A stretch of DNA of 64,000 nucleotides from Dactylorhiza incarnata (Eukaryota > Streptophyta > Magnoliopsida > Asparagales > Orchidaceae), in the NCBI GenBank assembly GCA_033032865.1, contig JAWHQI010000277.1:3535501-3599500 (forward strand), in the 5' to 3' direction. Position 1 is the stretch's first letter. The number at the start of each line of letters is the position of its first letter. Position numbers and translations under genes: made by a program. Of this stretch, positions 30,736 to 43,250 are shown piece by piece. The notes under the pieces are model-generated. The model ran no database searches. It was not told where the DNA came from and saw only the letters and a program-made list of their open reading frames with translations.

Positions 30736-32215
30736 TGTTGGAAAGAAGAATTGAGAAAATAGAAGAGTGTATTTCAGTCATCCATATAGGGGCAATTTAT
30801 AACATTACAATAGGACTCACAAACCTAAAACTACGATGTGGGACTAAACCTCATACACACATAATGACTCAATACTAATAACATCAACACAACTAGACCA
30901 ACATTGCGGCATTTCCAACACTCCCACTCAAGCTGAAGGGGGACCCTTCAGCTTGGACACATCAAATAACGACAAATGAGGTAAGCGATGCGGGACAAAA
31001 CATCAGACGAGCCACCGGGGGAAATTCCAAACCGGGGAATCAAGCCAGGGACATAGCCACACACGACGCTGACCCACACACGACATGGACTCGCTGGAAA
31101 CAGGTCAACCAACATCAACTACACACACAACATGCGAAAAAAGGAACGAAAAATGAGGTGCAAATCATCACTCGAGCAATCGGGGATAATCCGTCGGGGA
31201 TAATCTGTCGGGGATACATCCGCACATGAGCGGTCCCACACATCACAGTCCCACACGACACGGTCCCACGCGACACAACTCGATGAGACAAGAACACCAA
31301 CATAATCGCTCCCCAACACATGACCAATCGAAAGACAAATGGGGAAACACATACAACACACGACATAAGCCTAGAGGCCGTGTGAGACTAAGTCGAACAA
31401 CGGGAAAGATCATCCGAGTCGCCTTCATCCCAACACTCCCCCTCACGTGGATAGCACGTGCATATAGACAAAACACTAAGACAAGACAAGCATCATACAC
31501 CACACATAAAAAAAACAGCAAAAAACAACAAAGCTTCAGCATCCTTGAGAGATCAACACCCCAGAAGGGGTAGCAGCGTCGGGAAACGAAAGAAACGCCA
31601 TAAACAGTTGCTGGATTCCACAGAAATAGGAGGCACCAATTGGATCCGCAGGAGATCTTTGACAGGAAGGCAGCAGACGGCAGCGACATCATATGGATCG
31701 GCAAAAGGCGTCATCTGCAGTAGCAGGAGGAAGTGAGCCAGATCTGGAGTAAAGGTCAGACGGATTGTCGACGTGAAGCTTGAGCAGAAGGGACAGGCAA
31801 AATCAGTTCCAGGCGGAAGGATTGGCGCAGGAGAACGACGAAGGTCTTGATCAGTAGAGGGAGCCGTCGTCGACTGGATCAATAGAGGACAGGGACGCAC
31901 GGGATGAGATTAAGCTCCGTCGACACGAACGACATCGTCGACAGGATCTGCGACGAGAGCAGCAGTAGGCTTGACGGGATCGTCGACGGGACACCCTTTT
32001 CTGACGACGATCGGGCTCAGATCCAGGCGTACTCGCAGGAAGGTTTATGGGAAGTCGTCGACGTGAGGGAAGACGTCTCGTTCCCGTCGAGAGAGCATCG
32101 ACGATCGGAGACCTAGCAGTGAGCGCAAAGGGGACTTGAGCGCAGGAGGGGGCTCGAAATTTTGCACAGGCCGCTCGATCTCTTGTCGAAGAAACAGGAG
32201 GACGACAGCGGCGAT

Positions 32216-32251
<36 letters not shown>

Positions 32252-32671
32252 GAACCCATATAGTCCCCAATCATTGGGGGTATGGGCGGGGGAAGATTGG
32301 AAACAGACCTAACCTTTGGCACTATGCACAAAGTGGCTTCTCTCAGAGGAGAAAGACCTAACCTTTGACAATAAATGCACAAAGTGGCTGCTCACAGAGT
32401 ACCACTGAAATAGTGGCCCCCTATCGACAGCGGCGATAGCGAGCGGAAAAATTATCACGGAGGAAAATAAATTGCCTCTGATACCATGTTGGAAAGAAGA
32501 ATTGAGAAAATAGAAGAGTGTATTTCATTTATCCACATAGGGGCAATTTATAACATTACAATAGGACTCACAAACCTAAAACTACGTTGTGGGACTAAAC
32601 CCCATACACACATAATGACTCAATACCAATAACATCAACACAACTAGACCAACATTGCGACATTTCCAACA
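30736..32671 (-). mobile_element. Non-autonomous copia-type LTR element, 1.9 kb
   Basis: The LTRs are 30736-30920 and 32487-32671, each 185 bp, TGTTGGAAAG...TTTCCAACA, with roughly eight differences. The target duplication ACAGA is exact (30731-30735 and 32672-32676). The primer site TGGTATCAGAGG is at 32486-32475 (minus), so the element reads on the minus strand. A purine tract AGCTTGAGTGGGAG abuts the left LTR. The 1.55-kb interior has no gag or pol; it holds GTCCCAC-type low-complexity sequence and a CAA microsatellite. It must have moved with proteins of a relative. Confidence 0.93.
32216..32251. repeat. CAA trinucleotide microsatellite
   Basis: Twelve uninterrupted ACA/CAA units inside the non-autonomous copia. 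The leucine-rich open frame on the opposite strand (around 32211-32260) is only a translation of this repeat. Confidence 0.95.
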
Positions 32672-32924
32672 ACAGATACTAGGCCCCAGACTTCTCTCTC
32701 GCCTTTCTTTCTTCTCTCAGATCTCTTCAGAAGGGAAAATAAAAATGCGGTTGCAGTTTCTTTTAGAGTCAAACTCTTCAAAAACTTAAAAACGCACTAT
32801 TTATGGCTGTTTCATAAACCACCCATCATGTGTTGAGAGAGACTGAAGGGAGACATAAGATTAAAGTAATCATTTCCTATTCGACGTAGACGTGCGTCAA
32901 ATACTATTCTATTAATCGATGTAC

Positions 32925-33185
32925 GTCGATTTCCCAAATCGACGTGCGTCGAATACTATCTGATAATATAGAAACTCTGATAAACGCACACCAAATTGAC
33001 GCCCTTCGAATTCACAAATCGACGTGTGTCGAATACTGTTCAGCTACTTATCAACTCGACGTACATTGATTTCACAAATCGACGTGCGTCAAATAGTATC
33101 CAGAAATTTATGCCTTTATGTTAATCGCACACCAAATCGACATGCTTCGATTTCACAAATTAACTTCGTCGAATAGTTCGTTTAA
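32925..33185. repeat. Repeated CGACGTGCGTCG motif in the copia-family LTR
   Basis: Variants of CAAATCGACGTGCGTCGAATA recur near 32936, 33016, 33077 and 33157, spaced 60-80 bp. The core CGACGTGCGTCG is nearly self-complementary. This is a degenerate tandem repeat within an LTR. Confidence 0.75.
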
Positions 33186-33712
33186 CATCCTTTTTCGAAT
33201 TCAATTTGACATATAATTACTACTAATCATTAATTAATTTCCAATTAATAAAACATTATGATGGACTTGGTTCTTCACCTGTATCCAATACAAGTAAAAA
33301 TCAACACAATCATTTATTCTATTACCGTACATTCTTAATGTGCGACCCCAATGTTCATATTACGTTGACAGTAAAACTAATCCCCTGATTACTTCTAGAT
33401 CACCAATTCCATCAATCTCCCATTTGATCTAGAACGTATCAACTGTGATCTCACAAACAACTAGCGAGTAGCGACATCTAATAATGTATCATTGCTATCC
33501 AAGTAATACACGAGTTGGTAACTTAATGAAGAACCTTTTAGTGCACAATTCGTCGTTTAGTCCCTTTGTCTCTAACATCTAGATTGATCTCGAGGCGTGG
33601 ACAGTGTCACCTTCTTCATCATTCATTTCATCTTTCCTTATTCATTTCATCTTTCCTGATCTCCGAGTAGTCTATATGAAATAAGTGAGCTCAATAAATT
33701 GACTTAACTTAA

Positions 33713-34644
33713 CATGCCGAAATCTGCGATTAGGTCTGAAGGAGTTCACGCAGAAGTAGATCTGCGACTCTATAGAAGTCCACACAAGCGCCGGAGAACC
33801 CCAAGATCTTTTCGAACAAGATCTAGGTCAGAGAAGGAATGCCCTCAGCGTCTCCACGAATTATTAGATTCGTCTAAGGAGAGGCGGGTGACGGACGGAC
33901 GGGTCTTCTGGAATAGGCGGCGGGATCTCAGCAACGCTTCCGTCTCGATCTCCAAAAGGGGGCTTATCAAATAGTTTAATCGTCTGGCTATTTATACCCA
34001 GGGATATAAATGTAGACGACGACTTCCGCTATCCGCAGACCCAGACTTTAATAGAATGCACAATGAATATCGTCGGGATGACCCATGTCGTCGAGACAAT
34101 CTCAACGATATCGTCGTGACGATCTATGTCGTCGAGATGACCCATATCATCGAGACAATCTCGACGATATCGACGTGACGATCTATGTCGTCGAGATGAC
34201 CCATATCGTCGAGACAATCTTGACGATATCACGCAGCACCTTGACGATCCATATCGTCGTGATGACTGAAATATCGTCGAGACAATCTCGACGATATCGT
34301 CGTGAAGATCCATTTCGTCGAGACAATCTCGACGACATTAATCATCTTGATGATATTCATAATATCGACTTCATGATCACGACGACATTCACAATGTCGT
34401 CTACAAGTCTTCTCGACATGCTCCATACAATATTCATAATATCTAAGAAGCATTTTTCCGAACCAACTCAACTCCAATTAGTCATAGGATTGGTCATTTC
34501 ACTCATATCCAATATGGGTAAGACCAACACAATCCTTCATCCAATTTTTGCAAACGCTTTTACATGCAACCCTATAAGCTTATATCGCGTTGACAATGAG
34601 ACTAACTGCTTGATTACTTCCGGATCACCGTAGAAACTCCAACA
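33713..34644 (-). repeat. 3' LTR (truncated) of the long copia
   Basis: Aligns with 44365-45318 starting at TGCCGAAATCTGCGAT. It contains the CGTCGAGA palindrome array at about 34065-34330 and ends CTCCAACA. Confidence 0.88.
34065..34330. repeat. Palindrome array in the 3' LTR of the long copia
   Basis: GTCGAGACAATCTCGAC and variants recur about five times. At 34271-34297 there is a perfect hairpin: 12-bp arms (ATATCGTCGAGA and its complement) around a CAA loop. The same array occupies about 44725-45000 in the other LTR, in more decayed form. Confidence 0.85.
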
Positions 34645-35605
34645 GTCTCCCACTTGATTTAGAACGTATCAACAAAAGTCTCATAAACAATGAGCGGTAT
34701 CTAGCAATGTATCATTGCTGCCCAAGCAATAAGAGTTCATAACTCATACAAGCATGTCCGTGACCAATGTATCAGTGTTGTCCTGTCCTTTTGCCCTTAC
34801 ATCCAGATTGAACTCGAGGCATGGACCTCGTCACCCTCGTAATAATTCAATCTTAATATTTGATCTAGAATGGACTTCCAGAAATTTGTGAGCTCAATAT
34901 CATATATTGACTCAACCAAGCATGACCATGTATTTCTCAGTCCCATTCCATCAAGGGGCCCATGGATGTAACTCTTGTCATATAGAAGGACAAATTCCAT
35001 TTTTGTCCACACACAAGCACCCAAATGATTCGTAACGTACCTAATAACCACCCTTATCATCAACCTTTCTTAAGGATGGCTTTAGATGGTATCAAAATAT
35101 GTTTTTCCTCACTTAATGAATGTTGTGACTTCAGGTCAAAGAACCACAAACACCATTGTCACTAAAGATCTACTTGTGACACGTTCATATAACAATCCAC
35201 AAAGTTGTCTCACGGAGGGTCTGTCCAGTACAACTTGTTTCTAACAAGTACCTATGTGATGACTTGATATCCTATATCATGAACTGTGAGAACCGGTCAT
35301 CAATCAAATCACATACCACTCTTGATGTATCATCCTCGCCCTAATTTCTAAGATTATACTTCGACTAGGGACCATTTAAGAATAATGCTTCTTATAAACG
35401 TAGGCCCTCACATTCAAGTCATGTACTTGAATTCCTATAGAAGCAAATATTCTAAGGACATTTATTATGTTAATTAATCTATCACATATAAATAAATTCA
35501 CATAACAAAAGAACTTATCACATATGCAAAAAGAAATACATAGTATAAATCACAAGTCATCATATGAATGAACAACCCATAAACATACAATCCACAAGAC
35601 TCCCA
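34645..35605 (-). other. 3' untranslated region of the long copia
   Basis: Between the RNase H stop and the purine tract lies about 960 bp without coding capacity. The first 180 bp next to the LTR is shared with the related stub at 33413-33712. Confidence 0.6.
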
Positions 35606-38600
35606 CTAAAGATGATCATTCAGGTATGTAATACTTATTGATCTAGCATGACCATCATGCTTCCTTTGCGCAAGAGGCTTTGTCAGTGGATCCACTATAT
35701 TTCCTTCAGTCGGTACTCTGCAAATGTTCACATCTCCTCGATCGACAATCTCTCGAATAAGATGGAACTGCCGAAGTATGTGTTTGGAGCGCTGATGAAA
35801 TCTAGGTTCCTTGGCTTGTGCAATGACACCGTTGTTGTCACAGTAAAGAATTGTCGGACCAATAATGCTAGGAACTACATTAAGCTCGCCGATGAATTTC
35901 CTAATCCATACAGCCTCATTCACCGCTTTTGCAGCATCGATATACTCGGCCTCTGTTGTAGAATCTGCAACTGTCTCTTGCTTGGAACTCTTCCAGCTCA
36001 CAACCTCTACATTAAGGCAAAATACAAAATCTGACTGAGATTTTGAGTCGTCCCTATCAGTTTGGAAGCTAGCATCCGTGTAACCTTTTACAACGAGCTC
36101 TTCCTCTCCACCAAACACCAAGAACACATCCTTAGATCTTCTCATATACTTCAGCATATTCTTGACTGCTGTCCAGTGACCATTACCAAGATCAGACTGA
36201 TATCTGCTAGTCATGCTCAAAGCATATGAGACATCGGGTCGAGTACACAACATTGCATACATGATTGATCAAATTGCCGAAGCATATAGAATGAACTTCA
36301 TGCGGTCCTTATCTTCCAAAGATTTAGGACACTGGTCCTTAAAGAGACTCACACTATGTGACATGAGTAAGAATCTCTTCTTGGACTCAAGCATGTTGAA
36401 CCGCTTCAACACCTTCTCAATATATGTACTGTGGGTCAAACCCATCAACTTCTTTGATCGATCTCTATAGATCTTTATACCAAGTATATAAGTCGCTTCA
36501 CCCAAGTCTTTCATAGAAAAGCAGTCCCCTAGCCTGCTCTTAACAGCCTGCAGGTTTGGAATGTCATTCCCAATCAGCAGTATGTCATCCACATACAATA
36601 TCAGGAATACGACAATGCTCCCACTAATCCTCTTGTAAACACAAGGCTCTTCTTCGTTTTGATGAAACCAAACTCTTTGATTTTCTCATCAAAACGGAGA
36701 AACTTTGAGATGCTTATTTCAATCCATAAATGGATCGATGCAACTTGCATATTTTAGTAGCTTCATTTGGAGATACAAAACACTTGGGTTGTGTTATATA
36801 CATTTTCTCAACGAGGTGTCCATTAAGGAAAGCCTTTTTGACATCCATTTGCCAGATCTCGTAGTCATAATATGCAATAATAGCAAGTAGAATTGTAATG
36901 GACTTAACCATAGCAACATGGGAAAAAGTCTCATCATAGTCAACACCATGAATTTTCTTGAAACCTTTAGCCACCAGTCGCCCTTTGAATGTCTGTACAT
37001 TCCCATCCATGTCGGTCTTTTTCTTGAAGACTCACTTGCACCCCATGGGTCGTACCCCTTCAGGTGGTTCCACCAAGGCCCAAACTTAGTTTACACACAT
37101 GGAGTCCATTTCAAATTTCATGGCCTCAAGCCACTTCTCGGAGTTTGGTCAATACGTAGCCTCTTGGTAGGTTGCAGACTCATCATCATGATCCATAAGC
37201 AACACACTAACTATTTGAGACATGAGAAATCCATATCTCTCAGACTCAACTCTAGGTCTGCCAGATCTACGTAGGGCTTGTGTTTCGTGAGCAGGTTCTC
37301 CAGCTATAACAGTTTGTAGTCCTTGTTCAGGTTCCATCTCTGGTTCATTCATTGTTTGTGGTTCTTGAACCTCTTTAAGCTCTACCTTGGTGTTGTCTCT
37401 AGACAGAAACTCTTTATCTAGAAAAACACCACTCCTTGCGACAAATACTTTGCCCTCGGATGACCGGTAGAAGTAATAGCCTTTGGTTTCTCTAGGATAT
37501 CTCACAAGATAACACTTATCTGACTTGTGCTCCAGCTTGTCAGGCATTTGACGTCGCACGTATGCCTCACAACCTCAAATGAAAGACATACTGAGATGCT
37601 TCCCAGTCCATATCTCATATGGTATCTTTTGAACCTTTTCGTCGGAACACGATTTAGTGTGAAAACATCTGTCTCTAAAGCAAATCCCCAAAAGGAAACA
37701 AGCAAATCTGTATGACTCATCATCGATCGTACCATGTCTAACAAAGTATGATTCCTCTGCTCAGAAACACCATTATGCTGTGGTGTTCTGGGTGGAGGGA
37801 GCTGTGATTCAATACCACTCTTTCAGATGATCACGAAACTCTTGACTCAAATATTCGCCACCACGATCAGATCAGAGTTCTTTAATTGTTTTTCCTAGTT
37901 GGTTCTGTACTTCATTCTGGAACTCCTTGAGCTTTTCAAAGGATTCAGATTTGTTCTTCATAAGAAACACGTATCCGTATCTACTGAAATCATCAGTAAA
38001 TGTAATGAAGTAGTGGAACCCACCTCTAGCCATAAAACTCATGAGTCTGCATACATCACTATGTATGTCACTCGAAAGATCACCAGCCCTCTCAGTATGA
38101 CCAGTGAAATGGGCTTTAGTCATTTTGCCTAATAAACAAGACTCGCATCTCTCAAATGATTTATAATCAAATGAGTCAAGTAGTCCATCTCTATGGAGCT
38201 TGGATATGCGTTTCTCGTTTATATGGCCTAAACGACAATAGCAAAGGTACGTAAGATTTGAGTCATTCGTTCTTAGTCTTTTTGTATTTTCTACATTATA
38301 AATTGGCTGAACTAAGTTCAAAACATGTAAACCATTAAACAATTGAGCTACACCATAACAAACATCATTCATAAAAGTTGAACAACAATTGTTCTTAATT
38401 ATAAATGAAAAATCTTTCATGTCAAGACATGAAATAAATATAATGTTTTGAGTTATGGTTGGAACAAAATAGCAGTTATCAAGTTCAATTACAAGCCTAG
38501 TGGACAAAGAAAGACGATAAACTCCTACGGCAACGACAACAACTCTTGCTCCATTTCCAGCGCACAAGTGTACTTCTCCTTTACCCAACATTCTTCTCCT

Positions 38601-38903
38601 TCACAGTTCCTGCACATTTGTACAAATATGAGAACCACATCCGGTATCCAATACCCAAGATGGAGCAAAATAGTTTATTTCTATAACAAAAATACCTGAA
38701 GCGGAAGTCACATTTCCCTTCTTGTTCTGCAGATCCTCAATATAGAGGGGACAATTCCTCCAGTGCCCTGCCTTGCCGCAGTGGTGACATTTCCCATCCT
38801 TAGCCAGACCTTTCCTTTTCAGTGCTAAAAACTTGGGATCATGATAAGACTTAGATCCTATCTTCATCTTCTTGGATTCATTGGTCTTGTCATAACCTTT
38901 ATG
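35606..38903 (-). pseudogene. Copia pol of the long element: gag end, protease, integrase, RT, RNase H
   Basis: Minus strand. The zinc knuckle CHHCGKAGHWRNC is at about 38785 and the protease motif WVLDTGCGSHICTN at about 38640. The pre-integrase region (CRLGH..EKRI..L..DGLL) leads to CESCLLGKM and the core with IHSDV (about 38070), FTDDFSRYGYVFLM, and SDRGGEY near 37865. An integrase tail and a linker (37559-37149) follow. RT motif A is WQMDVKKAFLNG (about 36840) and the catalytic MYVDDILLIGND is at 36598. RNase H is 36262-35606 with YTDASFQTDRDD and LYCDNNG. Several frameshifts and stops break it, at about 38600, 37800, 37560, 37150, 36710 and 36265. Confidence 0.9.
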
Positions 38904-39039
38904 TGTTGAGAGCAAACCCTTGGCTTTTTTTCTTCTTCCCCTCATTTCTTCAGGGCCCGAATCATTTAAGCGATTAGTCACCTCCTTGGATACACTCACC
39001 ATCAGTTGAGGGGGTATTAGTTTGTATTTTAACACCCCC

Positions 39040-42000
39040 CCTCAAGCTAATACCATAAGCATCCATCATCCCAAGCCTGAGAGAGTATGAATGAAGGGAT
39101 TTGCTAGAAACAGCTTTGGTGAACATGTCTGCAAGTTGATCTTCAGAAGGCACAAACACCATCGTAATAGACTGATCCTGGATTTTGTCCCGCACAAAGT
39201 GACAATCAATCTCAATGTGTTTTGTCCTCTCATGGAAGACCGGATTGTTGGCACTATGAATCACAGCTTGATTATCACAGTGAAGATGCATGGCTTCAAG
39301 AACAGGGAAGCCCATTTCTCCCAAGATAGATTTAACCCACCTGAGTTCACAGGTAGTGACAACAATGACACGATACTCGGCTTCAGTGGAGGAACACAAC
39401 GACATTTTGTTTTTTACTTCTCCAGGAGATGAGGTTGCCACCAACAATGATAGAGTAACCACTCGTAGATCTTCTGTCCAGAGAAGAACCTGCCCAATTG
39501 GCATCGCAGTATCCATGGACCTTAAGGTGGCCATGATCATGAAATAAAATACCTTTGTCGGGTTCCTTTTTTAAGTATTTGAGGATTCGAAGAACAGCTT
39601 GCTGATGATGAACTTTAGGACTGTGCATGAATTGACTGACCAGGCTAACGACAAAGGAGACATCAGGTCGGGTGATTGTCAGATAAATCAACTTTCCCAC
39701 AATACATTGAAATTCTAACTTCCTCTCAAGATCTAAAGATGTCTCCTTGTGAATGTCGTAATTAGGATCCACTGGACTATCCACAGGTTTGCTCCCAAAT
39801 ATCCAACTTCACTAAGAAGGTCTAGGACATATTTACGCTGAGAGATCATAATCTTCCCGGCGGATCGAGCAATCTCAATTCCGAGAAAGTATCGAAGGAG
39901 GCCCAAATCCTTGATTTCAAATGCAGACGCTAATTTCTGTTTCACTTGAGTAATGTGGCAATCATCATTTCTAGTGATTATGAGATCATCCACATAAACT
40001 ATGAGAATAGTGATACATTCCCCTTTTCTGTAGACAAAGACTGAATGATCAGAGATACAACGAGTGAAGTTTAACTCCAAGAGTTTGTTACTTAGCTTGG
40101 CAAACCAGGCACGAGGAGACTGTTTGAGTCCATACAAGGCTTTCTTGAGGTGACACCCATATCCTTTAGGAACATCCATGCCAGGAGGAGGCGTCATATA
40201 GATTTCTTCCTCCAATTCACCGTGGAGGAAGACATTTTTTACATTGAGTTGGTGCAGAGTCCAGAACTTATGAGCTGCAATTGACAACAAGATTCTCACA
40301 GAGTTCAGTTTAGCAACATGAGCAAATGTCTCTTGGAAATCAACTCCCTCAATCTGAGTAAAGCCTTTCGCCACCAGTCTCGCTTTATATCTATCAAGAG
40401 TTCCATCCTGAAGAAATTTAGTAGTATATATCCATTTGCATCCAACGGGGTGACGCCCGTGAAGGATAGGAACAATTTCCCAAGTCTTTTGACGTTGGAG
40501 GGCATCCATCTCCTCTTCCATAGCTTTCAGCCAATGAGGGTTCAGGCTAGCTTCTGAAAAACTATTAGGAATAGAAATAGAGGAAACAGAAGCAAGATAA
40601 GCTTTCAAGGAGTGAGAGATAGAGTGATACCCAACATACTTATCAATAGGGTATCTGGTATGACCACTATGAATTTGAAGAGCTGGAGTGGTCTCCTGAG
40701 TGGTGTTGGTTCTTGGATCTGGCGGAGTGGTGGTGGGTAGAGCATGAGTGTGACATTCTTGCCCAATATTTTTGTTTAGTCTTCTTTTGTAGACTTGAAG
40801 ATCCTTCCTCCTTCTGTACACCCGAAGATCATTGGTGGTTCCTTCCTTCCTGACCGGAATATTCATACTGCCAGGAGAAATCACATCAACAAGCACATGT
40901 AAGGGAGGGATCGAATCACCCTCCTCTTTACTCTTTTCCTGAATAGTAACAGTTTTGCCCTCATCAGAGTAATAATGGATGTTTTCGAAAAAGGTGACAT
41001 CTTTTGATATAAACTTTCTTCGGAGAGTAGGAGAATAACACTTATACCCCTTTTGATTTGCAACATATCCCACAAAGATACATTTTGTCGCTTTAGGACC
41101 TAGTTTATCTTTATGAGGACCCACAAAGTGGACAAAGACAACACGTCCAAATATTTTAGGAGGAAGATTGAATAGAAGCATATCTGGGCAAAGAAGCTGT
41201 AGAGGATACTTTCCCTCCAAAGTGCCAGTGGCCATCCGATTAATTAGATAAACAGATGTGAGAACACCTTCATCCCATAACCCCTTAGGGACGTGCATCT
41301 CTTGCAATAGGCAACAAGTAGTCTCCATGATATGGCGATTTTTTCTCTCGGCAATCCCATTCTGCTGTGGGGTCCCCAGACAGGAAGATTGGAAAGTAAT
41401 GCCATGGTCTCCCAGGAATCTCTGAAGATCACTACTTGTATATTCACCTCCATTGTCACTTCTAAGGATTTTAATTTTAGTTTCAAACTGGGTCAGCACA
41501 TGATGATAAAATAACCGAAAAATTTCTGAAACCTCATTTTTCCTTTTCATAAGATACACCCAATTAAAGCGAGAATGATCATCAATAAAAGAGACAAAAT
41601 ATTGAAATCCATTCACAGAGCAAACCGGAGATGTCCAGACATCAGAATGTATCAAATCAAAACATTTCACACTTCGACTCCGGCTAGGAGCATAAATGGT
41701 TCTACAGTGCTTAGCTAATTCACAAGACTGACAATTGAGAGGAGTTTTTTTAACATCAACAAATGCGGAAAGATAGCCTTTAGAGTCTTCAAACAAGCAT
41801 GCCCAAATCTCTTGTGCCACAACATCAACTGATCATGATTGGTTGGCAACTGTGCACCCAAAGCTTGGCGGTTGTCCATGACATACACACCACCCGACTC
41901 ATGTCCACCACCAATCGTCTTCCCACTCGCCAGATCCTGGAAAACACAATGAGAAGAGAAAAAGGTAATATAACAGTTGAGTTGTTTGGTTAAACTACTC

Positions 42001-42074
42001 ATGGATAACAGATTTGTAGGAAATGAGGGAACAATACGGGCACACAAGATGGCTGGACCTTTGGGAACCCACAA
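39040..42074 (-). pseudogene. Copia protease tail, integrase, RT and RNase H of the gag-less element
   Basis: Minus strand. The protease end and pre-integrase are at 42074-41715 (NLLSMSSLTKQL, WHKRFGH). A 695-codon frame, 41820-39733, follows. The integrase core is complete: IHSDVWTSP, RSDNGGEY and QNGIAERKNRH. RT shows AHKFWTLHQLNVKNVFLHG, where motif A normally reads LDVKNAF; the catalytic Asp is Asn here. YVDDLIIT is intact. Frame changes near 39785 and 39430 lead to RNase H (YCDANWAGS..DRRSTSGY, CSSTEAEYR, LHCDNQAVIH). It ends near 39040 next to the purine tract GAGGGGGG. The missing gag and the altered RT make it doubly defective. Confidence 0.93.
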
Positions 42075-42490
42075 GGACCACCAACGGCAAAAGTGAAGCA
42101 GGCAGAAAACAACAGCAGCGGCTGGAAGCCACGATAGCGGCAGAGACGACCACGACAGCGGCTGAGACAGACCTTCAGGTCAGGATAGATGCGAACTCCT
42201 GAAGGAGACGCACAGAAGGAGCACAAACAGGGACCACAACAGCAGCAGGAAGCGGCGGCGGGGGCGAAGCTTCAGGACGACACCACGACAGCAGCAGACG
42301 ACGATCAATCCAGACGGGGAGACGCACGATCGCAGATCACGTAGAAGGAGACAGCAGAGCAGGGAAGCCCGAGGCACGACTCGCAAATTTGCGATGAAAC
42401 GACGGCCCTACAGCGGCGACGAGAATGCAGCCCAACAGAGAAGACAGGAGGAAGACATGCCGAGCCTTCAGGTCGACGGGAAGACGCTCC
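42075..42490 (-). other. Leader of the gag-less copia, non-coding
   Basis: Rich in CGACAG/GCAGCGG-like low-complexity sequence on the plus strand. The open frames on either strand are compositional artefacts. The join to protease at about 42075 marks the gag deletion. Confidence 0.6.
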
Positions 42491-42638
42491 CCTCTTATAC
42501 TATGTTGAGAGCAAACCTTAGGGTTTTTTTCTTCTTCCCCTCATTTCTTCAGGGCCCGAATCATTTAAGCGATTAATCACCTCCTTGGATACACTCACCA
42601 CCCGGTGAGGGGGTATTAGTTTGTATTTTAACATTATG

Positions 42639-43250
42639 CACCATCAGTATGAGGCTAGCAGACTTGTCCTTCTTCATGTTGTTCTCGACAGTTCTCAACT
42701 TGCCAAGGAGCTCGTACAGTATCTTGTCTATTTCATTTATGTTGTAGTTTAAGACGAATTGTTCATAACTGTCCAACAACGATTGCAGGATCAGATCAGT
42801 GACCAACTCTTGGCCCAAGGGAAAACCCAGTTTCTCAAGGTTCTCAATGTACCAAATCATCTTGAGTACATGAGTCCCTACTATGTCTCGAGCTCCCATC
42901 TTGCACTGAAACAATGCCTTTGATATGTCAAACCTCTCTTGCCGAGCTTGCCCCTCGAATATTTTCTTGAGGTGCTCGATTATCTCATAACCACACATGC
43001 TCTCGTGTTGCTTCTGAAGCTCAGAGGTCATGGTAACAAGCATGAGGCATTTAACATTCAAGGAATCATCTTGATACTTCTTGTAAGTATCTTTGTCTGC
43101 TCGGGGAGCATTCCCGGCTGGCTCTGTGAGGGCATCATCTTCCAAGACATAGAGCTTGCGTTCTTGCCTGAGGACAATCCTCAGGTTCCTATATCAGTTA
43201 AGGAAGTTCATCCTATTGAGCTTGTCCTTCTCAAGGATGGCTCTTAGGGA
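42639..43250 (-). pseudogene. Gag of the long copia, N-terminal part
   Basis: Minus strand. The start region (LRAILEKDKLNRMNFLN, then a stop at about 43197, RNLRIVLRQERKLYVL) is a typical copia gag beginning. Next come AGNAPRADKDTYKKYQDD and LQKQHESMCGYEIIEHLKKIF, and then a long LGFPLGQELVTDLILQSL segment. The frame stays open to 42639, where the nested copia splits it; the zinc knuckle resumes at about 38785. Confidence 0.88.

Larger units (their letters stand above)
30727..33712 (-). mobile_element. Copia-family LTR with 3' internal stub (split by a 1.9-kb element)
   Basis: The stretch 33250-33712 is homologous to 34481-34830, the LTR end plus purine-tract side of the large copia. It gives an LTR end near 33412 (ATTCCATCA) and 3' internal sequence to 33712 (CTCCCATTTGATCTAGAACG...). 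The left LTR terminus is probably TGTAACAGA at 30727, interrupted after nine bases by the element at 30736-32671 and continuing at 32677. The element stops at 33712, where the LTR of the large copia begins in mid-sequence. Bounds are inferred. Confidence 0.5.
38904..42633 (-). mobile_element. Gag-less Ty1/copia element nested in the gag of the long copia
   Basis: The LTRs are 38904-39034 and 42503-42633, each 131 bp, TGTTGAGAGC...TTTTAACA, with roughly eight differences. The target duplication TTATG is exact (38899-38903 and 42634-42638). The primer site TAGTATAAGAGG is degenerate (42502-42491, minus). The leader runs 42490 to about 42075 and joins directly to the end of protease, so gag and most of protease are deleted. 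Total length is 3.7 kb. Confidence 0.95.

Noticed and set aside
31851..32270. Frame starting with a long leucine run
   Set aside because: The leucines translate the CAA microsatellite on the opposite strand; no other protein feature is present.
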